From positions 62,001 through 126,000 of the forward strand of contig QPMI01000457.1 of assembly GCA_004431415.1 (NCBI GenBank): 64,000 nt of DNA, written 5' to 3'. Below the pieces are notes generated by a model, which was not told the origin of the DNA, made no database searches, and saw nothing but the letters and a program-made list of their open reading frames with translations. Shown one piece after another: positions 33,401-48,604 of the stretch. A program made the position numbers and the translations under genes. Within the stretch, counting starts at the first letter, position 1, and the number at the start of each line of letters is the position of its first letter. The DNA is from Cyanophora paradoxa. Its lineage: Eukaryota; Glaucocystophyceae; Cyanophorales; Cyanophoraceae.

Positions 33401-34860
33401 GCGGCGTACCCCTCCCCCTCCCCCCCCCTCGCGCTCGCCCCACTGGCTCCTCCTGACGCCGAGCGGCCTCGCGCGCGCGCAGTGCCGGGCTTCTCGTCGC
33501 TGCCGGGCGCCGCGAACCTCCCCATCACGTACCACGCCGCCACCGCGCCGCCGCCGGCCCGCGGGCCCTCCCCCATCCCGCGCTCCTCCTCCCGGGGCCC
33601 CTCGCCGCTGGTGCAGCCGCTCGTGCCCGGGGCCGGCCCGCCGGCGATGGCCCTCCCGCGGCAGGCCGGGGCGCGCCGGCGGGGGCCCCGGGGCGCCGAC
33701 GCCGCCGCGGCCGAGCACGGGGGACCCGCTGCTGGACCTGAAGCTGCTGTACGAGGAGACGCGCGAGTTCCACGCGGCGACGGGCAAGTTCCGCCAGGGC
33801 GCCCACCGCCGCTTCGAGGCGCAGCTCCTCAAGGTCCCGCTCTACGCCGGCAACCCGAACCGCTTCGTCTCGGAGCAGGAGCGGGCCGAGGGCGTGCGCC
33901 TCCACCGCTACGTCGAGATCGCCGCCGCCGTCCTCCGCGCCGCCCGCGACGAGGGCCTCCTCCCCGAGCCCGGCGCCACGCCCCCGCGCGCCCCGGAGGC
34001 CGGGCCGGCCTCGGGCGCCCCCTACGGCCTCGCCGAGCGCCGCGTGAGCGTCGGGTTCGACGGGGACGAGGAGATGGCCGAGGCGCCGCCCCCGCCCCGG
34101 GCCCCGCCGGGCACTCCCACGGGCGGCCCCGGCGGCCCGCGCACGAGCGGCGGCGGCGGCGGCGGGGCGGCGGGCCGGCGGGGGCTCGCCGTTCGCGGAC
34201 AGCAAGCGGGCGGCGCGGCAGGGGGCGGACGGGCACGCGACGTCGCCCGAGGAGCTGCGGCAGGCCTACGCCGAGGTCCGCCGCTACATGGACGTGCAGG
34301 CATCCTTCCCCAAGGTCCGGATCCCCCACCCGCGCGGCTCGGCTCGGCTTGGCTGACGGGGCGCGCGCGGGGGCGGGCAGGGCTTCCCGATGCAGTTCTA
34401 CAGCATCATCAAGAAGCACCCGTGCTTCAACATCCACACGATGGTCCGCTCGGGCGAGCGCGTGCCGAACCTGCCCATGCCGCGCCTCGTCGAGATCGCC
34501 CACGAGCTCATGGCCATCGACGGCGGCGGGCCCAGCGGCGTGCCCCCGCCCGTCCCGCACGCACCCGGCCCCGCCTCCGGGCGCCGCAGCCCCTCCCTCG
34601 CCCACCACCACCCGCAGCACCGCCCGCCCCCGCCCTTGCCCACGCCCCCGCCCCGCCCCATGGCCCCCGCCGCGGCGCCCCCGACGGCGGCCCCCGCGCA
34701 GCCCCTCGCCCCCGCCTTCCACGCCCAGCACGCCCCTGCACCCGCCGCCCACGCCCACGCCCACGCCCACGCCCACGCCCACACGCACGCCCACGCGGAC
34801 CCCGCCGCGGCGCACGCGCCGGCCGGGCCGCCGCCCGCGGCCGCGCACCCCCCGCAATAG
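28402..34860 (+). CDS. JmjC-like (degenerate) / ZZ zinc finger / SAP-like repeat protein
   Basis: The probable start at 28402 (MEVEQ, then a GTGCG donor) is tentative; strong coding begins near 28690. The JmjC-like fold spans about 29330-30030: ELYDDIELPDYLRDD, HVVHVGGRLTYSGLQLNPGG, TWSWHYN and GELVVIPANCAYQVLNYGEN. Compared with active JmjC enzymes, the iron-binding H-x-D reads Q-L-N and the distal His is Tyr (CAYQV), so demethylase activity is unlikely. An Ala-rich, Ser/Pro-rich linker follows. A ZZ-type finger is at 31455-31660 (CDCCESEIFNVHVHCDDC, then GDYCLPCF). Four related segments follow at about 32150, 32515, 33195 and 34270, each around ELIELANELGIDLAPFDAY, resembling SAP/HeH DNA-binding helices. 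The tail has a His-Ala repeat near 34750-34800 and ends at a stop at 34858-34860. A chromatin or nuclear role is inferred. The 28.4-29.3 kb exons may belong to a separate gene. Confidence 0.65.
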
Positions 34861-35132
34861 CGCGGGGGCGCCCCTGTACATTTGTAGATTCGATGTATGC
34901 CCCTCCTCGCGATCGCTCAGAGATTCTCTGTGGAACGAACCATGCCTTGACTCGCGAAGCCTGCGGCCGCGACCGGAGGCTAGGGCGGCTCGGCGGGGCG
35001 CCGCTGGTCACGAGCTCGAGACCACGAAACTGGCACAGGGCACAGGGCTGCTGCCGCAGTGCAGCTGGCGTCGCTTAAATTAGTAGTCTTTTATAAATTG
35101 TATAATGTATACATATATAACAAGTTAGGTCA
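34861..35132. other. Convergent intergenic region, AT-rich core
   Basis: No gene was seen. The core at 35080-35150 is strongly AT-rich (ATAAATTGTATAATGTATAC) and probably contains the 3' ends of both flanking genes. Confidence 0.35.
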
Positions 35133-36082
35133 TTAAATATCATTAATCGCGAGCCTACAGGTGGCCCGGGTGCTCGGCGGGGCGGCCTCGAGCGCGAGCG
35201 CCTCGGCGCCGGCCAGCTGCAGCGCGCCGCCCTCTGCGGCGGCCGCGCCGGCGCCGGCGTCGGCATCGGCCGCGTCGTCCCCCGCGCCCCCCTCCTCCTC
35301 GCCGCACGCGTATACGTACGGAACGAGATCGTCCGCGGCCTGGAACAGGGCCGGGTTGAGGCTCGGATCAGAGTGCGCAGGGGTGGCCATGGCCACCGGG
35401 CAGGGGCTCACCTGCAGCTGCAGATCCTCGTCGAGCATGGAAGGGAACCCGCCGTAGTTGTACACTTTGGGGGCTTGGAGCGCCGGCGGGTTGTTCAGGA
35501 CGGCCAGCTTCTGGTTCTCATAGCCGAGGAGCCGCTGCTGGGCGCTGATCCAGTTCTTCTCGAGCTGGGCAACGAGCGAGCACGCCTGCGCGTACGCCGG
35601 TCCTTCGGTCGGCCTGAAGGAGCTCCCGCCGCGGTCCCTGCACCTGCATTGTCCGCGTCGGAAGGCATCTCTTTCAGATCGCGATCGGCGCGTAAGCGCT
35701 AGCGTCGACGTCACGCACTCAGCAGCTGTGACTCCGTTGGCTGTCTTCCAGTTGCATCCCTTGAACTTGAAACCTGAAGTTCAAAACAAAGCGAAATCAG
35801 ACGCCGGATCGAACGCGCAGGGAAGGCCGAGGCTAGGAACGAGGTAAGCGCGGTTTGCATGGATCCGGATGGCGGCGCACAGGTCCCGCGATGCGTTTTG
35901 AAGATAGCCGTGGCCTCGGCGACCTCCCTCTGGTAGTAGTCGAGATGAGCGTCAGCGGCCTCGCCGTACTGGTTGGCGCGAACGTAGGACTCCGTCGCCT
36001 GTCCATGTTGACTTGTTTGTTGATAGCTTTGGGGCCTAGCAACGGGGGTCGGACGCGAGACCGGTATCTGATCGAAGTTCAT
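35133..36082 (-). CDS. Unrecognised protein with acidic C-terminal tail
   Basis: The gene reads from MNFDQIPVSRPTPVARPQ (ATG at 36082) to a TAA at 35133-35135. Supported exons: ESYVRANQYGEAADAHLDYY (about 35980-35900), then ACSLVAQLEKNWISAQQRLL with YENQKLAVLNNPPALQAPKV and MLDEDLQLQ (about 35600-35420). The last exon begins AADDLVPYVYACGEEEGGAG. The first part looks helical, and the last exon is Asp/Glu/Ala-rich. No domain was recognised. The last exon and its acceptor have a second, partly frameshifted copy at 41138-41320. The intron before it (35347-35417) begins GTGAG and ends CAG. The start is the first ATG of the leading frame and remains uncertain. Confidence 0.55.
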
Positions 36083-36566
36083 CGCTCAGATGGCTAGCGG
36101 CGGTGTAACCGACGGCTGATGACTGTACCCAGGGCTGATGCCCAAGTTTGGTGTACCCACCGGCCGGTAACCGCTCGCCAGCCAGGCCAGCTGCGCATGC
36201 GCGATGCAGCCTGCAGCTAGCGCCCGACCCCGCGCGCGCGCTGGCGACATGCTGCAGGCGCTCAGCTGCAGGCGCCCCGTGCACGTGCGCAGATGCTAGC
36301 GCTGATCATCAGGCCTCTCGCGCGCGCTTTAATTAATATTTGCATTTGCGCATGCGCATGCCGCAGTGCGCGGCGCCAGCGGCCGCCGGGCGCGCGCGCG
36401 CACGCACATATGCATGTATATGAACGTCGACGCGTACGCCGCGGTATTGGGAGTGATGATGCAAGCTTAAGCTTAATCGTACACGTACAGAGAGCTCGAG
36501 AGCAATTGCAACCAGGCCTGAAGCTTCAAGAGGGTCCGGGGCAGGGCACGCGGCCTGCAGCTAGAT
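36083..36566. other. Intergenic region, palindrome-rich
   Basis: No gene was seen. It contains GCATGCGCATGC-type alternations near 36345-36365, AAGCTTAAGCTTAA at 36464-36477 and several CAGCTG/CTGCAG sites. Confidence 0.35.
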
Positions 36567-38983
36567 CTAGACCTGGAGGACAGTGGGGGCGGGCTGCGCG
36601 GGCAGCGGCGGCGGGCGGGACGGGCGGCGGGCGCGGGAGACGAGGAGGGCCACGACGAGGACGGCGCACACGAGGGCGGCGCCGCCGGCCGCCCCCACCG
36701 CCGCCGCCGCCGCCACGGGCCGCGGGAGGAGGCCGTGGGGCCGGCCTCGGGGTCCGCCTCGAGGCCCGAGGCGGAGGCGGAGGCGAGGCGTACCGAGTCA
36801 CTGCGCCCGGCCGCGAGGCGGGCGTCAGCTGCGGCCGCGGCGGGCGGGCCGGGGCGGCCGCGGGGGAGCGCGCACCGCCGTCGGCGCGGCCGACGTAGAG
36901 GAGGGAGGTGGGCGTGCCGGCGCGCTGCGCGGGCCGGCGTGAGGAAACCAGGCGGCGCAGGCTGTCCCTCGCCCTCGCCCCGGGGGCAGACGGACCAGGT
37001 CGTCGGGGACGGCGGCGGGGGTCGCAGCCCCTTCGAGGAGCTCGGCGAGGGCCGCCCAGGGCAGCTCCGGGTCCCGCAGGAGCGCCAGCGCCGCCGTGCC
37101 GGCCGCGTGCGGCGCCGCCATGCTTGTCCCGCTCATCACCCGCGTCTCTGCCCCGCCCCGCGCCGCGCCGGATCAGCCGGCGCGACGCGCCTGCGAATCT
37201 CGGATGGCGGAACGCACCGTTGTTGTTCGGGCCGATCCAAGCCGACCGGATGCTGCTCCTGCGGGCGGGGCGTGAGGGCGGGGGCCGCGGGGTCGGCGCA
37301 AGGAAGGGCCTGTACCCCGGGGCGAAGAGGTCGACGCAGGGGCCCCAGTTGGACCACGCGGCGCGGCGGTCGGACTCCGTGCTGCCCTCCGGCGTGAGGA
37401 AGGGCGGGCGGGAGTCCAAGGGAGGGGGGAAGGCGCCTGGCAGCGACGGTGAGGGCCTCGGGGACGCTGGCGGGGCTCGTGGCGCAGGCGGAGGCGTTCG
37501 AGTTGCCGGCGGCGACGACGGGGAGCAGGCCGTGCCAGGCCGCCGCCCGCTGCACCGCCGCGTTCACCGAGGAGGAGAGGGCGGTCCCCAGCGAGAGCTG
37601 CAGCACGGCCGTGCGCGGCCGCAGCGCCGCCGCCTGCGCCGCCACCCAGTCGACCCCCGCGACGACGCTGCTGAGCGTCCCGCCGCCGGCGCAGTTCATC
37701 GTCTTGACCGCCACCACCGTCGCCCGCCTCGCCACGCCTGCGGGGCGGGGCGGGGCGGGGCGGGTTCGGGCGAGAGCGGAGCTCCGGGCGGGAGACGAGG
37801 CCCCAGGCACCGTAGGTGTTGCCGGCGACGATGCCGGCGACGTGCGTGCCGTGCCCGTTGCAGTCGAACGCCGCCGTCCCGTTCGGCGTCGTCACTGCTC
37901 GCCCGCGCCCGCGAGGGGGAGGGCGTCAGCGAGGGCAGGGCGGGGCGGGGCGGGGCGGGGCGCGCACGGTCGACGCCCCAGAAGGCGCGGGGCCCCCGCG
38001 GTGACTGGAACTCGGCGTGGGTCACCTGCACGCCCGTGTCCACCACGAAGACGACGGGGCTCGGGTCGCCTGCGCCGCCGGCCGCGTTCGCGAGGGTGCG
38101 AGGGCCGAGCAAGGGGCGACGACGGTCACCGAAGGAGAAGGAACGGTCGAGGGGCCGAGAGCGCTGGTCGATCCTGTCCAGGCCCCACGTCCCTGCCGGA
38201 TGGAAGCATTTAATTTAGGATTAGACTCACACGCGGAAGGGCGGGTCAGAGGGCCGGAGCGCACCGGAGTCGACCGAGGCTTTCTCGACCTGCGAGACCC
38301 ACGGCTGCGTCGTCTGGAAGAGGGAGACGTTGCGGTCGGCCTCCACGTCCTCGACGAAGGGCTGGGCCAGGGCCGCGGCCCGCATCTCTTCGCTCATGCT
38401 GCGGGCGCGATCAATTAGTGGATTAAATAATTCGCGCGCGAAGGCGAGAGGGAATTACGGACCTGGCGACGAAGCCGGGAAAAGCGTGCGAGAAGGCGCG
38501 CTTCACCCGGAGTTGGGCAGGGCGAGGCAGCCCATGAAGGACCTTCTCGAGTCGAGCGGTCAGCGCGTCTCGCCCTGCAGCGATCTCCTGGCCGCGCGGG
38601 CGATCCTGGCTGCTCCCAGCTGCCGTTGCGGCATCCTTGTCTCTGAAACGCTGCGCGGGGTCCGAATTAGAGACCGCGCGGGCGCCGGGCGGCCGCGCGG
38701 CCGCGGCCGCGCGAATTCGAAAACCGCGGAAGCGAGGCAGGCGGAGCGGCCGAGGTGCTATGGACCCATCTAAACGTCCATATGAACTTGTCACCGGCCC
38801 GGCTCCTCGCCGCGAAGCCCGGGCGTAGCGCACCACGATGAAGTCTCGGGTCTCGACGTCGACGTACGCGTCCGCGTGCCCCGGCGCAGCAGGCGTCACC
38901 GCGATCGGACTCGCTGAAGCGATCTCGATGAGAACTAAGCCGAGCAGGAAGGCGGCCGACGCCGCGACGCTGCTTCTCGCCAT
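36567..38983 (-). CDS. Subtilisin-family (S8) serine protease, membrane-anchored
   Basis: A secretory endopeptidase. The ATG at 38983 gives a signal peptide (MARSSVAASAAFLLGLVLIE then IASASP). An I9-type inhibitory prodomain follows (RDALTARLEKVLHGLPRPAQ, then MRAAALAQPFVEDVEADRNV). The catalytic domain shows the triad in order: Asp in VVFVVDTGVQVTH (about 38050), His in DCNGHGTHVAGIVAGN (about 37860), Ser in MSGTSMAAPHAAG (about 37130). The oxyanion Asn is in LLPVVAAGNSNASA (about 37510). AVKTMNCAGG precedes the substrate-binding region. After the protease core, a Pro/Ala-rich linker leads to AGGAALVCAVLVVALLVSRA, a single membrane helix, and a short basic-proline tail ending at 36567. Introns on this minus-strand gene appear as (GGGGC)n on plus, that is C-rich on the coding strand. 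All catalytic residues are intact, so activity is expected, outside the cell or in the secretory system. Confidence 0.88.
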
Positions 38984-39459
38984 CGCTGCGCCGCTTTGAG
39001 TGCTGCAGGGCCACTGCGGGCCAACCAAGTGGCGCTAGAGAAGTTATTCATGATTTCAGCTCCGCAGTCAAGCTGAGTTCGAAGCGGCCGCTGTCAGAAT
39101 TGGTTCGGAAGGCAGAGGGCGGCTGGGCGGCCTGGGCCAGCAAGGGGGGTAGGGGCGCAAAACAGCGACCCGCCCTAGCTCCCCGCGCTCCGCGAGCCCC
39201 CCCGGCCCTCGTGCAGGCCTGGAGGTACTCTGTAACGCTGCTGGAGCTCGCGTACGCATCCGCGCTCGCCGCCTTCGCAGCGCCAGGCGGTGTCGACGTC
39301 AAATGTGGTTGTTCGGGCGTCTTCGATGACTCCATTCGCGTTCCAATCAGCTTTGATCGCTGTCACTGCACTCGCTTGCCGCTGTCACACGCTCGCAGGA
39401 GCACGACCGCTGCTGGCAAGCTTAAGCAGCAGCAATCGCAAGCAGCAGCGGTGGCCGAC
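38984..39459. other. Divergent intergenic region
   Basis: This lies between the starts of the subtilase (-) and the gene at 39460 (+). An open frame (39100-39450) continues upstream of the 39460 ATG, so an upstream start or leader exon is possible. No RNA gene or repeat was seen. Confidence 0.35.
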
Positions 39460-40967
39460 ATGCGCGACGCGGATCCAGCAAGCTCGGGCGAATCGAGGGT
39501 TACGTTCTACCCTGCGGGCCGCAGCCCGATCGCCTGGACGGACAATGTGCGGCCGCCCTCGGAGCTGAGGATCGGCGAGCCGCAGCCGGAGGTCGCCACC
39601 ACGGCACCCCCATCGCCGCCTGCAGCGGAAAAGGCGCCTGAGGGCCCGGCCAGCGTCTCGGAGCCGCACATGCCGGGCCTGCTGCGCCCCGCCGACTTCC
39701 GCCCGCTGCATGACACGTCTGCCACGACCGTCATCGAGGTCCGTTTCAACCCTGGGCGCCCGCGCGCAGCGCCTTCTCTGCTGGGCGCTCAACCCGCGGC
39801 CGCGCAGTCGTTCGAGCGGCCGGTGCTGGAGATCGGCGCGGTCGTGACGGGCCTCCCGGCGATGTGCTTCGAGGCGGCCGGCCTCGTCTACGACGCCGTC
39901 CTCAAGAACTGCGCCCACGGCCAGGCGCGCGCGCCGCCGGCACCGGACGCGTGCGCGCGCTCCAGACCGCTGACCGCTGGCCTGGCAACGCAGCTCGGGC
40001 CGAACGCGCCGTCGCTCCAGCGGCCCTTCAGCGTCCGCATCCTCTCCGACGAGGAGGCCGCCGCCCTCGAGGGCCGCCCCGCCCCGCCCCCGCCCGTGCG
40101 CCCCTCCGCGCCCCGCGCCGCCGCCGGCCGCCCCGCCTCGTCTGACCGGACCGCGCCGCGCCGCGCCGCACAGGTCTGCGAGGGCGAGCAGTCGTACCTC
40201 TCCGACTTCTTTAAAATGGTGCGCAACTCCAGCAGCGTAATTATAAGCTGCGCCCCGCAGCTCCACTGACGCGGCTCGCCGCGCAGTTCAAGCCGGTGAC
40301 GGCGCTGGTGACGACGGTGGCGCTGCGGGGCCCGGCGGAGGAGCGGCTGGTGAGCGTGGAGCACGAGGTCGGCCCGCACGCGGACGGCGTCACCGCCGGC
40401 CTGCTCTTCCCCGCCATGCTCCAGGCGCCCCCGCCCGCCCGCCCGCCCGCGGCCCTCCGCAGCGCCCTGAGGCCCGCGCCAGGCGGCCGCCGAGGCCTCG
40501 GGCGTCGACATCGACGTCTCCAAGCTCCCCCACGGAGGGGCGGAGGATTCCCAGGCGGCCGAGGTGCGTCCGCCCCGCCGCCGCCGCCGCCCAGCGGTGC
40601 CCGTGCCGCCCCAACCGGCCCCACCAGACCCAGCCGGCGGGCCAGGACGCGGAGGAAAAGGAGGAGGAGGACGAGGAGGAGGAGGAAGAGAAGGAGGACG
40701 AGGACGAGGAGGAAGAGTCGCCGGGGGAGCAGAGCTTCTACGACATCCTGTTCGGCGCAGCGGCCTCGCCCCAGGTGACCCGTACCCCCCTTCCCCCTTT
40801 CCCCCCCCCCTCCCCCCAAGGCTGATCCCCCGCAGGACTCGGGGGAGGGGGGCTACGCGGAGGCCCCCGAGGCGGGGGCCGAGGAGGCGGGGGCGGCCGC
40901 AGAGGGGCCGGAGGGGGCGGTCCCCGCCGGGGAGGGGGCCCTGCCCCTGGAGGCCGCCCTCCTCTAG
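39460..40967 (+). CDS. Unrecognised protein with very acidic C-terminal region
   Basis: It starts MRDADPASSGESRVTFYPAG at 39460. A proline-rich segment is followed by a folded-looking block: SFERPVLEIGAVVTGLPAMC, FEAAGLVYDAVLKNCAHGQ, LQRPFSVRILSDEEAAALE, VCEGEQSYLSDFFKM, FKPVTALVTTVALRGPAEER and VSVEHEVGPHADGVTAGLLF. The alternating hydrophobic pattern suggests a beta-sandwich. The last exons give a Glu/Asp-dominated stretch (about 40640-40730), then EQSFYDILFGAAA, and the protein ends ALPLEAALL at 40967. Introns have GTGCG donors and C-rich bodies. The frame is open for about 360 nt upstream of this ATG, so the start could be further 5'. No family was recognised. Confidence 0.55.
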
Positions 40968-41631
40968 ACGTAGGGCGCGCCGGGGCCCCCGGTTCTGAAA
41001 GAAGCTGCCGCGCGCTCTGCATTCGATGTACTGGAAATGCTGTTAGAATCCGAGGCAATTCCAATAATCCGGGGCCCGGGACAGGGGGCCTGCAGCTGCG
41101 AGCCTAGAGCAGCGCCCGGGGGCCTGGGACCGGGGCCCTACAGGTGGCCCGGGTGCTCGGCGGGGGCGGCCTCGAGCCCGAGCGCCTCGGGGCCGGCCGG
41201 CGCGTCGCGCCGGCGTCGGCGTCGGCCGCCTCGTCCCCCGCGCCCCCCTCCTCCTCGCCGCACGCGTATACGTACGGCACGAGGTCGTCCGCGGCCTGGA
41301 CTCCGGAGCCCGGGCCCACGACCGAGCCCGGGTCCACGACCGGGAGATCGAGCATCGGCTGCAGAGCCGGGCCCTGGCCAGGCGGCCGCAGCCGTCCAGG
41401 CCTGCCATGGCTTACGGAGTCTGACACGGACACCCCGGGACACTAGCTGCCTTCCACGGCTCCAGCAGCTGGCCGGCGCCTGATCCACTACGCCTAGTTC
41501 TGAATTCGAATTCCGAGATCTAGAATTTGGATCGCGCCATTCCGAAGTTCGACTCTGAGATTTCTTTGAGAAATGGAAGCACACGGGACATGTATATATG
41601 ATGCGCTGCGAGCCGGTGCCCAGCAGCAGCC
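40968..41631. other. Convergent intergenic region with a duplicated exon
   Basis: This lies between the stop at 40967 (+) and the mTERF stop at 41632 (-). Apart from the exon copy at 41138-41320, it holds AT-richer sequence with GAATTCGAATTC at about 41502-41513. No independent gene was seen. Confidence 0.4.
41138..41320 (-). pseudogene. Second copy of the last exon of the 35-kb gene
   Basis: Positions 41138-41310 match 35157-35345 at nucleotide level, in the same orientation. Shared stretches include TACAGGTGGCCCGGGTGCTC and GCACGCGTATACGTACGG. The copy encodes AADDLVPYVYACGEEEGGAG, then shifts frame after the Asp/Ala repeat through loss of a Gly/Ala-rich segment. No upstream exons of the parent are present, so it is most likely a relic, though it could serve as an alternative exon of an unseen transcript. 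Confidence 0.8.
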
Positions 41632-43898
41632 TCAGCTCTCGTGGAGCCAGGCGTCGGCGCCCTTCCAGGCGTCCGAGAAGCGGGTGGGCCAGGGCAGGCC
41701 CCGCTCCCTGCACAGCGCCTCCACGCTCTCCCCCGCCGCCAGGCGCCCCGCCACGCGCGCCCGGAACTCCAGCCACGCCCCCTGCAGAAGCGTCAGCGAT
41801 TCGACGAGGGAGGGGGGGCGGAGCCGCCGGGGGTACGCGCCTCGTCGGTGCCGGCGACGTCCGCCGCAAATTTGGAGTCCGACGTGGCGAGCAGGCGGCT
41901 GAGGGCGGGCAGGGGTACACCCCGCGCCGCCAGGAAGAGCACCCGGGGTACCGTGCGCGTCTCGAACGCGTACCTGCGGGGAAGGGGGTTACGCGAGGGG
42001 GCGCGGGGGCGGGGGTACCGGGGGCGGCGCGCTTGAGGAAGGGGGGGAAGCGGGCGAGGTGGTCGGGGGTGAGGCCCATGGGGCCCAGGAGGAAGCGCAG
42101 GCGCGTCCCTGCGCGACCCAGTCGGCCTTAAGCTTAAAACCGCAGAAGGGAGGAAGAAGAAGAAAAGGGGCGGACGCATGGTTGCGGTGCTGGAGGCGAA
42201 GAGGGTGGGGCAGCGGGCGACGACGGCGGCGGCGGCGGCGGGCGAGAGCCCCGCCTCCCGCTGCAGGAACGCGAGCTTCGAGCCCACGCTCGCCGCCGTG
42301 TTCCCGAGCACCTGCGAGGCCCGCTCGGGGGGTGGGGGGGGGTACGCGAGGGAAGGAGGGGCTCACGGTGGGGCAGGAGACGATGATCGAGCGGACGGGG
42401 GCGGGGGCGGGCCCGGCGTGCAGCGCCGGGGCGGGCGGCTCCGGGGCCGGAGGGGCCTCTTCCCCCCCCGGGCCCCCGTGGGGGGCGAGGGCCCGGACCC
42501 ACGCCTCCGCGACCGCCGCCTCCTCCTCGTCCCCCATCTCTTCCCCGCCATCGCCCCAGGGCTCCTCCCCCTCCCCCCAGCCGTCCCCCTCGCCCTCCTC
42601 GTCGTCCCACGCCCCCAGCGGCGACGCCGCCGGCGCCTCGCCTGCGCCCGCGCGCCTCAGGCCGCAAACACTCGCGCGGACGCTGCGGGGGAGCCGGGGC
42701 CGCACCGGCGCCGGAGAGGAGGGCGACGACGGCGCGCATCTCCTCGACGGGGGCGAAGAAGCTGAGGACGCGGCAGACGCGCCGCACCTCGGCGTCCCCG
42801 AGGCCGGCCTCCCTTAGAAAAGCGACCTTGGGGCGAAGGTTCTCCTCCAGGCTGTAGTTGAGGAGGTGCGGGTTGCGGAGGAGGACGGTGGGCAGGTCGG
42901 AGTCGCCCAGGGCCATCTCGCCCCGCATGAAGGCGAGGTGCGGCCGCAGCGACTTCTCGACGCTCAGGGAGAGCACGCTCGGGCTCTTCGCCGCCAGCGC
43001 GGCCGCCTGGTCGCCCGTGAGGCCGGCCTCGGAGGTCAGGAACGCGAAGTGCTCGGCGAGGGCCTCGGGCGAGTGCCGGAAGACGCGCGGCGCCGTCAGC
43101 ACCGCCCGCCGCAGCGCCGCAGCGCCGAAGCCGGCCGCCGCCAGCGCCGTCGCCGTCTCCCGGAGGCCCGCCACGGACTGCCCGAGCAGGTTCGGCCAGA
43201 GCGCAACCATGCGCCCCACCTGCGGCGGCGCGCCCGGGGGCGCCGTGAGCGGCTGCAGGCGCGAGGCGCGGCGGGGCGACCGGCCGACCTCGGCGCCCGT
43301 GAGGCCGATCTCGTCTTGGAGGAACGACGCCACGCTCCGCGCGCCCTCCACCCTGCGTATGCGCCCGCGTCACGCGAGCACGCGTCGCGTCGGCGTCGCG
43401 CGGCGGCCGCCGGGCGGCCTCCGCGCACCCGACACCGTCGAGGCCGGGGAAGTCGAAGCGCGCCTTGTCGATCTTCGCCGCCGACAGGCGCAGCTCCTTT
43501 TGCATGAAGCGCTCCAGCTCCGAGGGCGCCGCTCGCTCAGAGTCCGTCGACGTCCGGCGGCGGCCCCGCGCCGCCAGCGCGCAGCAGGGCGCTGGGGGAA
43601 GCGGAGCCAACGTCCGCGCAGAAGGGAAGAGGCGCGGGCTGCCGGCACGAAAAGGGACCAGCGTCCACGCCCAGCGCGAGGGCGGCTGCGTACACGACCG
43701 GACGGCTAGCGCTCGTCGGCTTGCTGGCGCGGGCTGCGGTCGGTCATCTTCGTGACGAGCTCGTACCGGCGCGAGCGATCTCGCTTCTCGCTCGCCGATC
43801 GCTACGCGGTGCGCGACCGCTGGCGCGATCCAGGCCGGTCGATCCCATACACTCGGCGATTGCGCGCCTCGTGTTCTTCCGGTACGATCCGGAAGCAT
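41632..43898 (-). CDS. mTERF-family protein (organelle nucleic-acid-binding)
   Basis: mTERF proteins are helical-repeat proteins that act on organelle DNA or RNA in transcription, splicing or translation. The minus-strand reading frames carry the tandem 30-residue mTERF helices: VASFLQDEIGLTGAEVGR, VGRMVALWPNLLGQSVAGLR, LRRAVLTAPRVFRHSPEAL, LAAKSPSVLSLSVEKSLRPH and LPTVLLRNPHLLNYSLEENL. They continue with RPKVAFLREAGLGDAEVRRV, KLAFLQREAGLSPAAAAAVV and LLGPMGLTPDHLARFPPFLK. The C-terminus, AWLEFRARVAGRLAAGESVE, ends at a stop at 41632-41634. The first intron (about 43432-43350) has a GTGCG donor and keeps phase (PGLDGVG|VEGARS). The N-terminal region from 43898 is Arg/Ser/Ala-rich and could be an organelle-targeting peptide; the exact ATG is uncertain. 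An acidic Gly/Glu-rich insert lies near 42600. Confidence 0.85.
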
Positions 43899-44202
43899 GA
43901 GGGGACTCTCGAGCGCGACGCGCGACGGACCACGCCGACGGTGCGTAACTTGCGTGTGGTCTGGGGGTACAGTCTTTGCTTGCGTGGAGACTCCGCGAGG
44001 TCAGAGAGCGTCACAGCAAGCATGGGACAGGTGCGGCAATGCGCTAAATTGCAAGCTCCGTGCAACCGCCCGCCTCACACGCAGTCCGCAGTTCGTGGGG
44101 CGTTGCCTCGCCCGCCCGGCGACGCCCCGCGAACATGAGCAGACGGAGCGTCGAGAGGGCAGCCTCAGCCACCTCTATGCGTCCGACAGAAGCGATTCGT
44201 CG

Positions 44203-48359
<4,157 letters not shown>

Positions 48360-48604
48360 CCCCCCGCGAGACCTCTTACAGTGCTATGGATATTTTCAAT
48401 CGATACCAATACAGCGGAGAAAGTACGGTTGCAAGCGCCAGTGTACATGTACAGAGCTCGAGATGCGGGGCTGAAGGTGCTCATCTTGGATGCGACGAAA
48501 GGGCGCGAAAAATGAACGGCCAGCTGAGCGTTAATTTTGCAATTGTGCGAAATGTAATTTGTGGATGAGCGGCTTTAATTCGACTTCGCGATCGAGGTCG
48601 GGCC

